From: Noviherbaspirillum_A sp963522035
GTDB taxonomy: Bacteria; Pseudomonadota; Gammaproteobacteria; Burkholderiales; Burkholderiaceae_D
Length of the DNA: 23,201 bases
NCBI GenBank assembly: GCA_963522035.1
Contig: CAUQYP010000048.1
Span: 1 to 23,201 of the forward strand
Direction: 5' to 3'
Notes under the pieces: generated by a model
Seen by the model: the letters and a program-made list of their open reading frames with translations, nothing else
What the model was told of the DNA's origin: nothing
Database searches by the model: none
In this document: one piece after another, positions 17,101 to 23,163 of the stretch
Layout of the letters: every line of letters begins with the position of its first letter
How positions within the stretch are numbered: the stretch's first letter is position 1
Made by a program: the position numbers and the translations under genes

Positions 17101-17305
17101 TGCCTCTCTTGGCTTTGTTCCAATGGCAATTGCCACAGGAACTGGTGCAGAGGTCCAGCGTCCGCTTGCGACTGTAGTGATTGGTGGAATTCTATCGTCG
17201 ACTGCTTTGACGCTTCTTGTGTTGCCTCTCCTCTATCGCCTTGTCCATGGAAAAGATGCCGAAGAAATTGACTTCGCATCTGTTCCTGACAGTTCGAAAA
17301 ATTAA
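14123..17305 (+). CDS. czcA: RND-type Co2+/Zn2+/Cd2+ proton antiporter CzcA
   Basis: A 1060-residue inner-membrane pump of the heavy-metal-efflux RND family. The start at 14123 follows GGGAGAAG; the track's upstream start lies inside czcB. The diagnostic TM4 motif DFGIIIDGAVVIVEN is intact, with D402, D408 and E415 at the same numbers as the essential residues of Cupriavidus CzcA. This motif marks the Zn/Co/Cd (HME1) class rather than the monovalent Cu/Ag class. Twelve transmembrane helices in two halves and two large periplasmic loops are present. It probably removes ions from the periplasm delivered by CadA, with CzcB and CzcC. A 20-nt imperfect inverted repeat follows the stop. Confidence 0.97.
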   Translation: MFERIIRLAIENRWLVLLAVLGIAGLGIYNYQRLPIDAVPDITNVQVQINTSAPGYSPLEVEQRVTYPVETVMAGLPHLEQTRSMSRYGLSQVTVIFKDGTDIYFARQLVNQRIQEAKEKLPAGIAPAMGPISTGLGEIYLWTVEAEDAAKKADGTPYTPTDLREIQDWIIKPQLRNVPGVTEINSIGGFAKEYQVAPSPEKLASYGLTFQDVVTALDRNNGNVGAGYIEKRGEQYLIRAPGQVRTIEDIRNVILGNVQGVPIRIRDVAEVGIGRELRTGAATDNGREIVLGTVFMLIGENSRTVSRAVDQKMAEINRSLPEGVHAVTVYDRTVLVDKAINTVKKNLLEGAILVIAILFLFLGNIRAAVITAMVIPLSMLFTFSGMVSYHVSANLMSLGALDFGIIIDGAVVIVENCVRRLAHAQERHGRPLTRTERFHEVFAASQEARRALLFGQLIIMIVYLPIFALTGVEGKMFHPMAFTVVTALVGAMILSVTFIPAAVALFIGTKVAEKENILMRMAKRWYEPALAYVMENKPVVLVFTTVMVILSSLLATRMGSEFVPSLNEGDFAIQALRIPGTSLSQSVAMQQQLEKQLKTDFPEIERVFARSGTAEIASDPMPPNISDGYIMLKPEAQWPEPKKTRDELLAAIQKSVGQLPGNTYEFSQPIQLRFNELISGVRSDVAIKVFGDDMEVMNDTAGKIAAILEKLPGASEVKVEQTTGLPMLTVNIDRDKTARYGLNIGDVQDAISTAIGGREAGTMFEGDRRFDIVVRLPDTLRSDLESLKRLPIALPRVSAGVSGMEGRTTYIPLGEVASLDLAPGPNQVSRENGKRRVVVSANVRGRDIGSFVSEAQSRLSEVKIPAGYWTVWGGTFEQLESASQRLKIVVPVALLLVFTLLFAMFGNVKDGLLVFTGIPFALTGGVVALWLRDIPLSISAGIGFIALSGVAVLNGLVMISFIRNLREEGRTLDEAIHEGALTRLRPVLMTALVASLGFVPMAIATGTGAEVQRPLATVVIGGILSSTALTLLVLPLLYRLVHGKDAEEIDFASVPDSSKN

Positions 17306-17314
17306 CTACTCATT

Positions 17315-17370
17315 TTAGTGGAATCTGTGTCCAGTTCGTCATGTGGCTAGCTGGACACTATTCCATCTAA
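17315..17370. repeat. Inverted repeat downstream of czcA
   Basis: The 20-nt arms 17315-17334 and 17351-17370 are complementary over TTAG, TGGAAT and GTGTCCAG blocks with two small gaps, around a 16-nt loop. It begins 10 nt after the czcA stop. No U-tract follows, so it is more likely an mRNA 3' stabiliser, a factor-dependent end or a remnant of an inserted element than a classic terminator. It marks the left edge of the A+T-rich island. Confidence 0.6.
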
Positions 17371-17458
17371 TCAACCTTTATCTGCAAAGACGTAGTGCTA
17401 AAGCATGACTATAAAAAGCGTTTGGCATTTTTCTGAATAGGGCTAGGCTAGTCATAAG

Positions 17459-17665
17459 ATGCTTCATAATTCCCATTCTGAATTATTCCACGACGGCCCT
17501 TTAATTTTTGTGGCGTTGGTGCTTTTATTTTTTGTCAGTCGTTTTTTAATAGAGAGGCATCTAGAGAAAAGAAACAAAAGAAAGTCATATGCAAAAAGCC
17601 TCCCTAACCGATTGAAAAGGCATCCAAGGAAGCATAGAAATCCTAACAGTAAAAATGAGGCATAA
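17459..17665 (+). CDS. Small single-pass membrane protein (hypothetical)
   Basis: A 68-residue protein: a short His-containing N-terminus, one hydrophobic helix (PLIFVALVLLFFVSRFLI, about residues 14-31) and a strongly basic tail rich in Lys, Arg and Asn. The predicted topology puts the tail in the cytoplasm. No family is recognised. No strong ribosome site is visible. The gene is A+T-rich, like the FlgB-like gene 49 bp downstream and unlike czcA, which suggests that the two arrived together. It may be a real small protein or a chance frame; the clean helix-plus-basic-tail design favours the former. Confidence 0.55.
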   Translation: MLHNSHSELFHDGPLIFVALVLLFFVSRFLIERHLEKRNKRKSYAKSLPNRLKRHPRKHRNPNSKNEA

Positions 17666-17714
17666 CAAAGATGGCTTGTTATGAACATTCCACATTTAGG
17701 AGAAATAATTGCAT

Positions 17715-18308
17715 ATGGCGGATATTCCAAATTTAAATTCTATTGCACTCCCTCTTAGAGGTACAACTACCAAAGAGGGGAGTAATGAGAAATACAATAC
17801 TCAACAAAGCTTTTCAAAAATATTAGAGCATTATCACTTAATAAATAATCCTAGTGATACACAAAAATTGAAAAACAACACTCCTGATTCTACGCGCCTT
17901 TTAAGCAATAATAACGCACGTGGCGGAAAATCTGACTTTCAGGAGAATATGCTGAGTATACGAGCCTATCGGCAACAATTAATTGCTTCAAACATTGCTA
18001 ATTCCGATACCCCTGGGTATAAGGCTCAAGATATTGAAATTAATGAGTCAATTGGTGTAATGAATCGCGATTCAATGGCGTTAGCAAAATCAAGCGCTAG
18101 CCACATGTCAGGAGTCACCTTAAGTAAGGTTAATACTTTTAATTTAAAATATCGCGTTCCATATCAAAGCAGTGCTGATGGCAATACTGTTGAAATGGAT
18201 ATTGAACGACAACACTTTGCTGAAAATGCTGTTATGTACCAATTCACTTTGGATCGTGTCGGAGGTGAGTTCAAGGATATGGCTGAGTTGCTTAGGAATC
18301 TGAAATAG
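17715..18308 (+). CDS. FlgB-like flagellar rod protein homologue with N-terminal extension
   Basis: A 197-residue protein. From about residue 75 it follows FlgB, the proximal rod protein of the flagellar basal body: the helix SIRAYRQQLIASNIANSDTP, then GYKAQDIEI, and a C-terminal segment with DGNTVEMDIERQHFAENAVM and a final helix ending ELLRNLK. FlgB is usually about 130-140 residues; here roughly 70 polar, Asn- and Ser-rich residues without a recognised domain precede the rod part. AGGAGA lies 11 nt before the ATG and 5 nt before an in-frame TTG at 17709, so the start may be either. No other flagellar gene is present. The gene is clearly A+T-rich compared with czcA and the exporter that follows. 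Its role in a metal transposon is unknown. Confidence 0.88.
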   Translation: MADIPNLNSIALPLRGTTTKEGSNEKYNTQQSFSKILEHYHLINNPSDTQKLKNNTPDSTRLLSNNNARGGKSDFQENMLSIRAYRQQLIASNIANSDTPGYKAQDIEINESIGVMNRDSMALAKSSASHMSGVTLSKVNTFNLKYRVPYQSSADGNTVEMDIERQHFAENAVMYQFTLDRVGGEFKDMAELLRNLK

Positions 18309-18370
18309 TAATTTAGTGAGTTTATTTCTGGCGAAAGAGAGTAAATCGATTGCATCGAAGTATTTGTCAC

Positions 18371-18526
18371 ATGCTCAACCATATGCGGCAGGATGATGGT
18401 TTTTTGCTGATTGTCGTAGGGGTTCTAGCACTGCTCATATTTTTGTTGTTATTGATTTTTGCTACTTGGCGGGAAGAGCGATGGATTCGCATTGTCAAAT
18501 TTTTTAACTCGCTATTTCGGTTATAA
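18371..18526 (+). CDS. Short single-pass membrane protein (hypothetical)
   Basis: A 51-residue frame, too short for usual gene calling. It has a polar start (MLNHMRQDDG), one very hydrophobic helix (LLIVVGVLALLIFLLLLIF) and a tail with WREERWIRIVKFF. The same frame is open back to 18320, and a TTG at 18350 with GAAAGAGAG upstream is an alternative start. It lies 62 bp after the FlgB-like gene in the same direction. It mirrors the small membrane protein on the other side of that gene. The coding claim rests on the helix and position only. Confidence 0.45.
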   Translation: MLNHMRQDDGFLLIVVGVLALLIFLLLLIFATWREERWIRIVKFFNSLFRL

Positions 18527-18681
18527 AAATTGAAATTAATAAATGCGTTTTTTAGTTTTAAAATCTATTTTAGAGTAGCGGGTGAACTTTTTTTGGGGGC
18601 GCAGTTAATGATGGCGGATATAGGCTACTCATCAGGGACCTGCACCTGCCATCTGAAGACCACTGATCGGGAGCAATCCTG

Positions 18682-19731
18682 ATGAAGCAGGTCGACATGG
18701 GGGGTATCGCCACAGCTCTGATCGCGGCGCTCCTTTTCGGTGCCAGCCCCCCATTGGCCAAGCTGCTGTTGGTCCATACCAACCCCTGGCTACTCGCGGC
18801 CCTGCTGTACCTAGGCTCAGGTCTTGGTCTCCTTCTGCTTCGCCGCCTCTGGCGGGTGCCGGCGGTGTCCCTGCCAGGACTCGAGTGGGGCTGGCTAGCC
18901 GGAGCCATCCTGGCCGGCGGCGTGGTGGCCCCGGTCTTGCTGCTACTCGGCCTAGCGCGGATGCCGGCCTCCGGTGCTTCCCTGTTGCTCAATGCCGAGG
19001 GAGTATTCACCGCCTTCCTGGCCTGGTTTGTCTTCCATGAGAACTTTGACCGTCGGGTTGCCCTTGGTATGGTGACCATCGTTGCCGGCGCCCTGGTCCT
19101 GTCCTGGCCAGGGGAGGCCAGCTTCGCCGGCAGCCAGGCCGCCTTGCTGGTCTTGAGTGCCTGCCTGGCCTGGGCGGTGGACAACAACCTGACGCGCAAG
19201 GTGTCCCTAGCCGATGCTTCCTTTATCGCCATGACCAAGGGGCTGGCAGCAGGTGCCACCAACCTAGCGCTAGCCCTGGCGCTCCATGCTCCGTGGCCGG
19301 CTCCTGGCATTGTTACGGGAGCCCTGTTCCTGGGACTGGCCAGCTACGGCGCCAGCCTCATCTTGTTCGTGGTGGCCCTACGCCACCTGGGGACGGCACG
19401 TACTGGTGCCTACTTCTCGGTAGCCCCCTTTCTCGGCACGCTGCTGGCCATCGCCCTGCTGCAGGAGCCTGTCACTCCCCAACTCGCCCTGGCCGGTGCC
19501 CTGATGCTGCTGGGGGTATGGCTGCACCTGACCGAGCGCCATGAGCACCCCCATGTGCACAAGTCTGGCAGCCACGAGCACACCCACTACCATGGCGACG
19601 ATCCCCATCACGACCATCCCCATGACCCGCCTGTGGCGGCCGGTACCCGCCATCGTCACAGCCATGTCCACAGGACACTGCAGCACAGCCACCCGCATTT
19701 TCCTGACATGCACCACGAACACCGTCACTGA
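18682..19731 (+). CDS. EamA/DMT-family exporter with His-rich C-terminal tail
   Basis: A 349-residue inner-membrane transporter with about ten hydrophobic helices in two EamA repeats (from GIATALIAALLFGASPPLAK and from LLVLSACLAWAVDNNLTRK). GGGAG lies 8 nt before the ATG. After about residue 285 a cytoplasmic or periplasmic tail of roughly 60 residues is packed with His (HEHPHVHK, HEHTHYHGDD, HHDHPHD, HPHFPDMHHEHRH), a likely metal-binding segment. His-tailed EamA proteins occur in proteobacteria, often in metal or stress gene groups, but the substrate is not settled. The gene is very G+C-rich and contrasts sharply with the island before it, which suggests a separate origin. Confidence 0.88.
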   Translation: MKQVDMGGIATALIAALLFGASPPLAKLLLVHTNPWLLAALLYLGSGLGLLLLRRLWRVPAVSLPGLEWGWLAGAILAGGVVAPVLLLLGLARMPASGASLLLNAEGVFTAFLAWFVFHENFDRRVALGMVTIVAGALVLSWPGEASFAGSQAALLVLSACLAWAVDNNLTRKVSLADASFIAMTKGLAAGATNLALALALHAPWPAPGIVTGALFLGLASYGASLILFVVALRHLGTARTGAYFSVAPFLGTLLAIALLQEPVTPQLALAGALMLLGVWLHLTERHEHPHVHKSGSHEHTHYHGDDPHHDHPHDPPVAAGTRHRHSHVHRTLQHSHPHFPDMHHEHRH

Positions 19732-19742
19732 GCCGGAGTACA

Positions 19743-19763
19743 TGTGGAGCACCTCGCTCCACA
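19743..19763. other. Perfect 8-bp hairpin after the exporter gene
   Basis: TGTGGAGC (19743-19750), a 5-nt loop, then GCTCCACA (19756-19763), starting 11 nt after the exporter stop. It is placed as a transcript end, but only AAACTTGCGG follows, so it is not a typical rho-independent terminator. In the rest of the 305-bp gap to 20036 I see only a 5-bp hairpin at 19873-19886 (GCGCC-AGAA-GGCGC) and no coding sequence. Confidence 0.45.
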
Positions 19764-20036
19764 AACTTGCGGTTCCTGTACTTATGATGGTTTTTTGTGT
19801 TCAGCCCCGAGGACTTATTGACCTCCTTAAGCAGTCGCAAGTGAGTATTCGCATAAATCTTGCCTCCTAGTGGCGCCAGAAGGCGCATCCCAACATTGCC
19901 ATTGAATGGCGTATCAGACTGCCAGCGAGCTAGAGAATGAGCATTACAAACTAAGGATAGGTGCGACATATCCATCTCGAACATCGCGAAAAAGTCCGGA
20001 CCATGAATCCAGGCCTTGCCCTAAACCATCTATGTA

Positions 20037-20612
20037 CTAAATCCCAAATGCGTTTCCTGCACCCAACAACGTAGCCACTCCCAAGATGGCAAAAATGACT
20101 GCTGCAATGCCATGAACCAGGCGTACAGGGATTCGATGAGCTACACGGTCTCCCAGGAGTACTGCAGGCACATTCGCTATCATCATCCCAAGGGTCGTTC
20201 CAGCCACAACGAGAGCGAGACTCTGGAACTGGGCAGCCAAAGCGACCGTAGCGATCTGGGTTTTATCGCCCATTTCGGCTAAGAAGAAAGCGACAAGGGT
20301 AGTGCCAAAGACACTCATCTTGGCCAGTTGGGTTTCTTCCTCATCCAGCTTGTCCGGAATGAGGGTCCAGATTGCCATAGCGATAAACGAGACTCCCAGC
20401 ACCCAGCGAAGTGCTTGGGGGGGCATCAAAGTGGTAATCCAGGTACCAACCGCGCCGGCAAACGCATGATTGGCGAGGGTTGCCGCCAGAATGCCCAGGA
20501 CGATAGGGATTGGCCGCCGGAACTTGGCTGCCAGGAGAAATGCGAGAAGTTGGGTTTTGTCGCCGATTTCGGCCAGGGCTACGATGCCCGTTGAGACGAG
20601 GAATGCTTCCAA
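20037..20612 (-). CDS. mneA: UPF0016/GDT1-family manganese exporter (MneA-like)
   Basis: A 191-residue inner-membrane protein with about six helices and the two signature motifs of the Ca2+:cation antiporter-2/TMEM165 family: EIGDKT (15-20) and EMGDKT (113-118), which form the cation site. The start is a TTG at 20612 with GGGAG five nt upstream; the open frame beyond it runs through the riboswitch and is not coding. Bacterial members such as Vibrio MneA export Mn2+. The preceding yybP-ykoY riboswitch supports manganese as the ligand and substrate. It is convergent with the EamA gene and is a separate transcription unit from the Zn/Cd modules. Confidence 0.92.
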   Translation of the reverse strand: MEAFLVSTGIVALAEIGDKTQLLAFLLAAKFRRPIPIVLGILAATLANHAFAGAVGTWITTLMPPQALRWVLGVSFIAMAIWTLIPDKLDEEETQLAKMSVFGTTLVAFFLAEMGDKTQIATVALAAQFQSLALVVAGTTLGMMIANVPAVLLGDRVAHRIPVRLVHGIAAVIFAILGVATLLGAGNAFGI

Positions 20613-20682
20613 AATGACTCCCTGGCCGGACAAATACCAATGACCACACCGCTCCCGGCCATTCCGAGTCGATGTGGTCAAA

Positions 20683-20783
20683 GGTCTTGCCAAGTTCAGG
20701 AACCGCCCGCACCACGGCCAGAAGACCGAGTCTGTTGATACGGGCCCCTCCAATAGATGGAGGGAGGCTACTCCCCAATGACG
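20683..20783 (-). ncRNA. yybP-ykoY (Mn2+) riboswitch
   Basis: Read leftward, the 5' region carries the family's conserved blocks: GGGGAGUAGCC at 20776-20766, CCCGUAUCAACAGACUCGG at about 20744-20726, and a closing GGCAAGACC near 20690-20683. GUCAUUG (20782-20776) can pair with CAAGAC (20689-20684) as the basal stem, and CCCUCC with GGAGGG forms the first arm. Downstream, GACCACAUCG can pair with CGGUGUGGUC, and GGCCGG (about 20656) can alternatively pair with CCGGCC directly before the ribosome site, suggesting translational control. Mn2+ sensing is known for this class. Confidence 0.9.
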
Positions 20784-20789
20784 GGGGCG

Positions 20790-20818
20790 ATACTAGAATG
20801 AAAGACATCATCTGTCTA
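20790..20818 (-). promoter_or_regulatory. Sigma-70 promoter of the riboswitch-exporter unit
   Basis: On the leftward strand TAGACA (20818-20813) is 17 bp from TAGTAT (20795-20790). Transcription would start about 6-8 nt further on, right at the first base of the riboswitch aptamer. The fit of spacing and start point supports the call. Confidence 0.65.
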
Positions 20819-20900
20819 TCTCGGGCATGTTACTTAGTGGTATTGGGGCCTGGAAAGTACTTGTTGGATAGGTGCCAAATATCTCTGGAAAGCACTGAGT

Positions 20901-20971
20901 AGGCAGAGTGGCTGCCTTGTTGCGTCACTGGGTGGTAGGTTTGGTGAGAATACTCACGCAGGCACAGCCTG
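20901..20971. other. Cluster of three short perfect hairpins upstream of the TnpT-like gene
   Basis: The hairpins are AGGCAG-AGTGG-CTGCCT (20901-20917), GTGAG-AATA-CTCAC (20944-20957) and CAGGC-ACA-GCCTG (20959-20971). They lie in a 360-bp stretch (20820-21180) with no gene on either strand. Short inverted repeats next to a resolution gene are what a recombination site would show, but none is diagnostic. The remainder (20972-21115) is mostly A+T-rich with no other clear signal. Confidence 0.35.
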
Positions 20972-21115
20972 AGCTAAGCCACTCGAGAGCGAGGGGGGCT
21001 GAATAGCAACTGTTTCCTCTGCTTCGTACGGTTTCCGAGTCATGGTTTCCTAAAAAACACGATCACACCAAATAACAAACCATTATCACTTCTTATATTT
21101 TGTCAATTTCTCACC

Positions 21116-21160
21116 TTGTGCTATCGCAATTCAGTATGTACTATCGTATTACGTAATACG
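21116..21160 (+). promoter_or_regulatory. Promoter and 16-bp palindromic operator of the TnpT-like gene
   Basis: TTGTGC (21116-21121) and TACTAT (21139-21144) are 17 bp apart. The perfect palindrome CGTATTACGTAATACG (21145-21160) follows immediately and would cover the start point near 21151. This layout suggests autorepression by the KfrA-like protein encoded downstream. Since TnpT-type proteins also bind the resolution site, the palindrome could instead be, or also be, part of the recombination core. Confidence 0.65.
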
Positions 21161-21180
21161 GTACGAAATTCGAGGATGCC

Positions 21181-22257
21181 ATGGCCAGAGCCGGAATCTA
21201 CAAATCAGAAGTTGTCAGAGCGCGTAACAACCTGCTGGCGATGGGGCGCTATCCATCGATTGACGCCATCCGTGGCGAACTGGGCAACACGGGCTCCAAA
21301 GGTACGATTCACCGCTACCTCAAGGAGATCGAGGAAGAGGAAGGCGGGAATACCGGTACCCAGGTTGCGGTCAGTGATGCCATTCAAGACCTGTCAGCCA
21401 GGCTGGCCGAACGTCTGCATTTGGAAGCCGATCAGCGCATGGCGGCGCTGACCGATAAGCACAAGGCGGAAATTTCAGCGCTGAACGACACCATCATCGC
21501 GTTACGTAATGAAGTCGATTCCTTCCGCAGCCAGTCTGAGCGTCAGGTATTGGAGTTGTCGGCAGAGAAGACCACCCACAGCGAAACCCTGAGCACGCTT
21601 CAGGAAGAGAGAATCGTTCGGGCGCAAATGACGCAGCGTATCGAGGATATGGAGGGGCAACTGGCAAAGGAAGAAATGCACCGCATATCGCTGGAAGAAA
21701 AGCATCAGCATGCCCGGGAGGCGCTGGAGCATTTCCGCACAGCGGCGAAGGAGCAACGTGAGCAGGATCAGCGGCAGTTCGAACAGCAGATTCAGTTCTT
21801 GCAGGGGGAACTGCGTGGAGCCAAGGAAACGGTGAATGCGAAACAGCAGGAGCTCATCCGCAGCCACGAGGACAATGCCCGTCTTTCCAGCGAGCAGGCC
21901 CATCTTCGTAGCGAGTTGCATCGCCTGGAAACCGAAATTCGACCGCTACGTACCGCCCGGGAACAATTGGCGGTCTTCGAACTGAAGAATCAACAGCTGG
22001 AAGAGCGTTTGGCCCAGAGCACTACCCGCCTTGATCAACTGAAAGCGGACAACCAAAGCTGCACGGAGAAATTGCAGGATACACATCAAGCCGGACTCCG
22101 TCTGGAGGCTGAACTGACTGCAGCGAAAGCCGTGTTAGCCAGCCAAGAACAAATCCTGCAAAGGATCACTACCAGCCAGCCCCCCGCAACGAAAGGCAGC
22201 GGACAGCGCAAGGGAAGTGCAGAGAACCAAGAATCGCTCTTTGAACCGAAAAAGTAA
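21181..22257 (+). CDS. KfrA/TnpT-like DNA-binding coiled-coil protein
   Basis: A 358-residue protein. The N-terminus (about 1-55) matches the plasmid replication region/KfrA DNA-binding domain: an Arg-rich helix, then GRYPSIDAIRGELGNTGSKG and TIHRYLKEIEEE. Residues from about 75 to 330 form a long heptad-rich coiled coil (many Glu, Gln, Leu and Arg), with a short basic tail. KfrA proteins repress their own genes and help plasmid maintenance. TnpT of Tn4651-like Tn3 transposons has the same general design and aids the tyrosine recombinase TnpS in cointegrate resolution. TnpT is the better reading here, given a tyrosine recombinase in the same element, though its gene lies over 16 kb away. GAGG lies 5 nt before the ATG. 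Confidence 0.85.
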   Translation: MARAGIYKSEVVRARNNLLAMGRYPSIDAIRGELGNTGSKGTIHRYLKEIEEEEGGNTGTQVAVSDAIQDLSARLAERLHLEADQRMAALTDKHKAEISALNDTIIALRNEVDSFRSQSERQVLELSAEKTTHSETLSTLQEERIVRAQMTQRIEDMEGQLAKEEMHRISLEEKHQHAREALEHFRTAAKEQREQDQRQFEQQIQFLQGELRGAKETVNAKQQELIRSHEDNARLSSEQAHLRSELHRLETEIRPLRTAREQLAVFELKNQQLEERLAQSTTRLDQLKADNQSCTEKLQDTHQAGLRLEAELTAAKAVLASQEQILQRITTSQPPATKGSGQRKGSAENQESLFEPKK

Positions 22258-22350
22258 TAGGAGGATCAGTTGTCGCGCAGCAGTTTGGCACCTCGTCACA
22301 TGCTTTCAACGATACCATGCTCATAAGTAAAGCGGACTACAGAGGGTGGC

Positions 22351-23121
22351 ATGGATTCCAACGAGTGCATTCGACCGCCGGGAACCTACTACGACATCAT
22401 CGCTCATCCGGTCGATCGGAAGCGTGCCATCGAGGTGGCGATCGTTCAGGACCATCGCTTCGCTTTCTTCTATTGGCTCAAATGGCGAAACAAACAAGCT
22501 GATCAGCCCAATCCGCCAGCCTTGATTTCTTTGGATTGGCATCAAGATCTTGTTCCGCCCTGTGACCTCGAATGCGAGTGGCTCAGCGCACTTGATGCAG
22601 ATGATTATAAGGCTGTCGGTTACTTTTGCTGGGATAAGCTACATGTCTTAAACGATGGTCACATCCTGGCCGCGGCTTACCTCAACTTGATTGGTGACAT
22701 TCACGTTGTGCAGAAGCAGCGTGATGAATGCCCGGAGGACTTCGTGGATGTCGACGGACGGAAGCACCTGGTCTGCTGCTATGACTCCGTGGAGCAATTA
22801 ACAGAGGCGGTTTCAGGGCTGAAATATGATTCGGCTATCCTCGATATCGATCTGGATTACTTCACCGAAAGTCCGGACTCATGCGGAGGAGGCGACCAGC
22901 TTCAACTGGTCGGCCAAGATGAAATCCAGGCATGCCTTGATCCAACAAGTCCGTTCATGTCGTGGATTTTCCCGCGAATGACGGGAATGACTATTGCGAC
23001 TGAGCCTGAATTCTGTGGTGGGTTAATGAACTCAAATCAATTGTTCAACGTAGTGTGCGGTACGTTATTTGATCCGCCGCTGTTGAGCCACAGGCCTGGC
23101 TGGCGCCACCAGTTGAAGTAG
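22351..23121 (+). CDS. UPF0489-like putative metalloenzyme (arginase-like fold)
   Basis: A 256-residue protein with features of the UPF0489 family: an opening block with IVQDHRFAFFYWL, SLDWHQDL (D62, H64, D66), NDGHI (H104), LDIDLDYF (D165, D167, D169) and a late MTIATEPEFCGG. Asp-x-His-x-Asp plus Asp-x-Asp-x-Asp resembles the two-metal site of arginase/deacetylase folds, so a hydrolase is likely, with unknown substrate. GAGGGTGG lies just before the ATG. The frame is intact and ends 80 bp from the transposon end. The 93-bp gap after the TnpT-like gene holds a perfect AGGAGG (22259-22264) serving only an 18-codon TTG frame (22270-22326). It could be a cargo gene or a conserved element component. 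Confidence 0.75.
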   Translation: MDSNECIRPPGTYYDIIAHPVDRKRAIEVAIVQDHRFAFFYWLKWRNKQADQPNPPALISLDWHQDLVPPCDLECEWLSALDADDYKAVGYFCWDKLHVLNDGHILAAAYLNLIGDIHVVQKQRDECPEDFVDVDGRKHLVCCYDSVEQLTEAVSGLKYDSAILDIDLDYFTESPDSCGGGDQLQLVGQDEIQACLDPTSPFMSWIFPRMTGMTIATEPEFCGGLMNSNQLFNVVCGTLFDPPLLSHRPGWRHQLK

Positions 23122-23163
23122 TTGACGCCAAAAATTTCTAAATCAAATCCGTCGGTTAAAAGC

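Noticed and set aside
18570..19310. Open frame of 246 codons on the minus strand
   Set aside because: It is the antisense of the G+C-rich EamA gene. The product is rich in Arg, Ala, Pro and Ser with no domain, as expected from a shadow frame.
19378..19984. Frames in the His-rich tail region on both strands
   Set aside because: CAT/CAC-rich codons create long Met- or Val-rich antisense frames. None has a start signal or motif.
20613..20753. N-terminal extension of the Mn exporter to 20753
   Set aside because: These 47 codons run through the riboswitch expression platform; the TTG at 20612 has a well-placed GGGAG and gives the normal family N-terminus.
20341..20811. Minus-strand frame overlapping the Mn exporter, and the plus frame 20672-20902
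   Set aside because: They overlap the riboswitch and the exporter gene; the conserved RNA blocks and the EIGDKT motifs account for this sequence.
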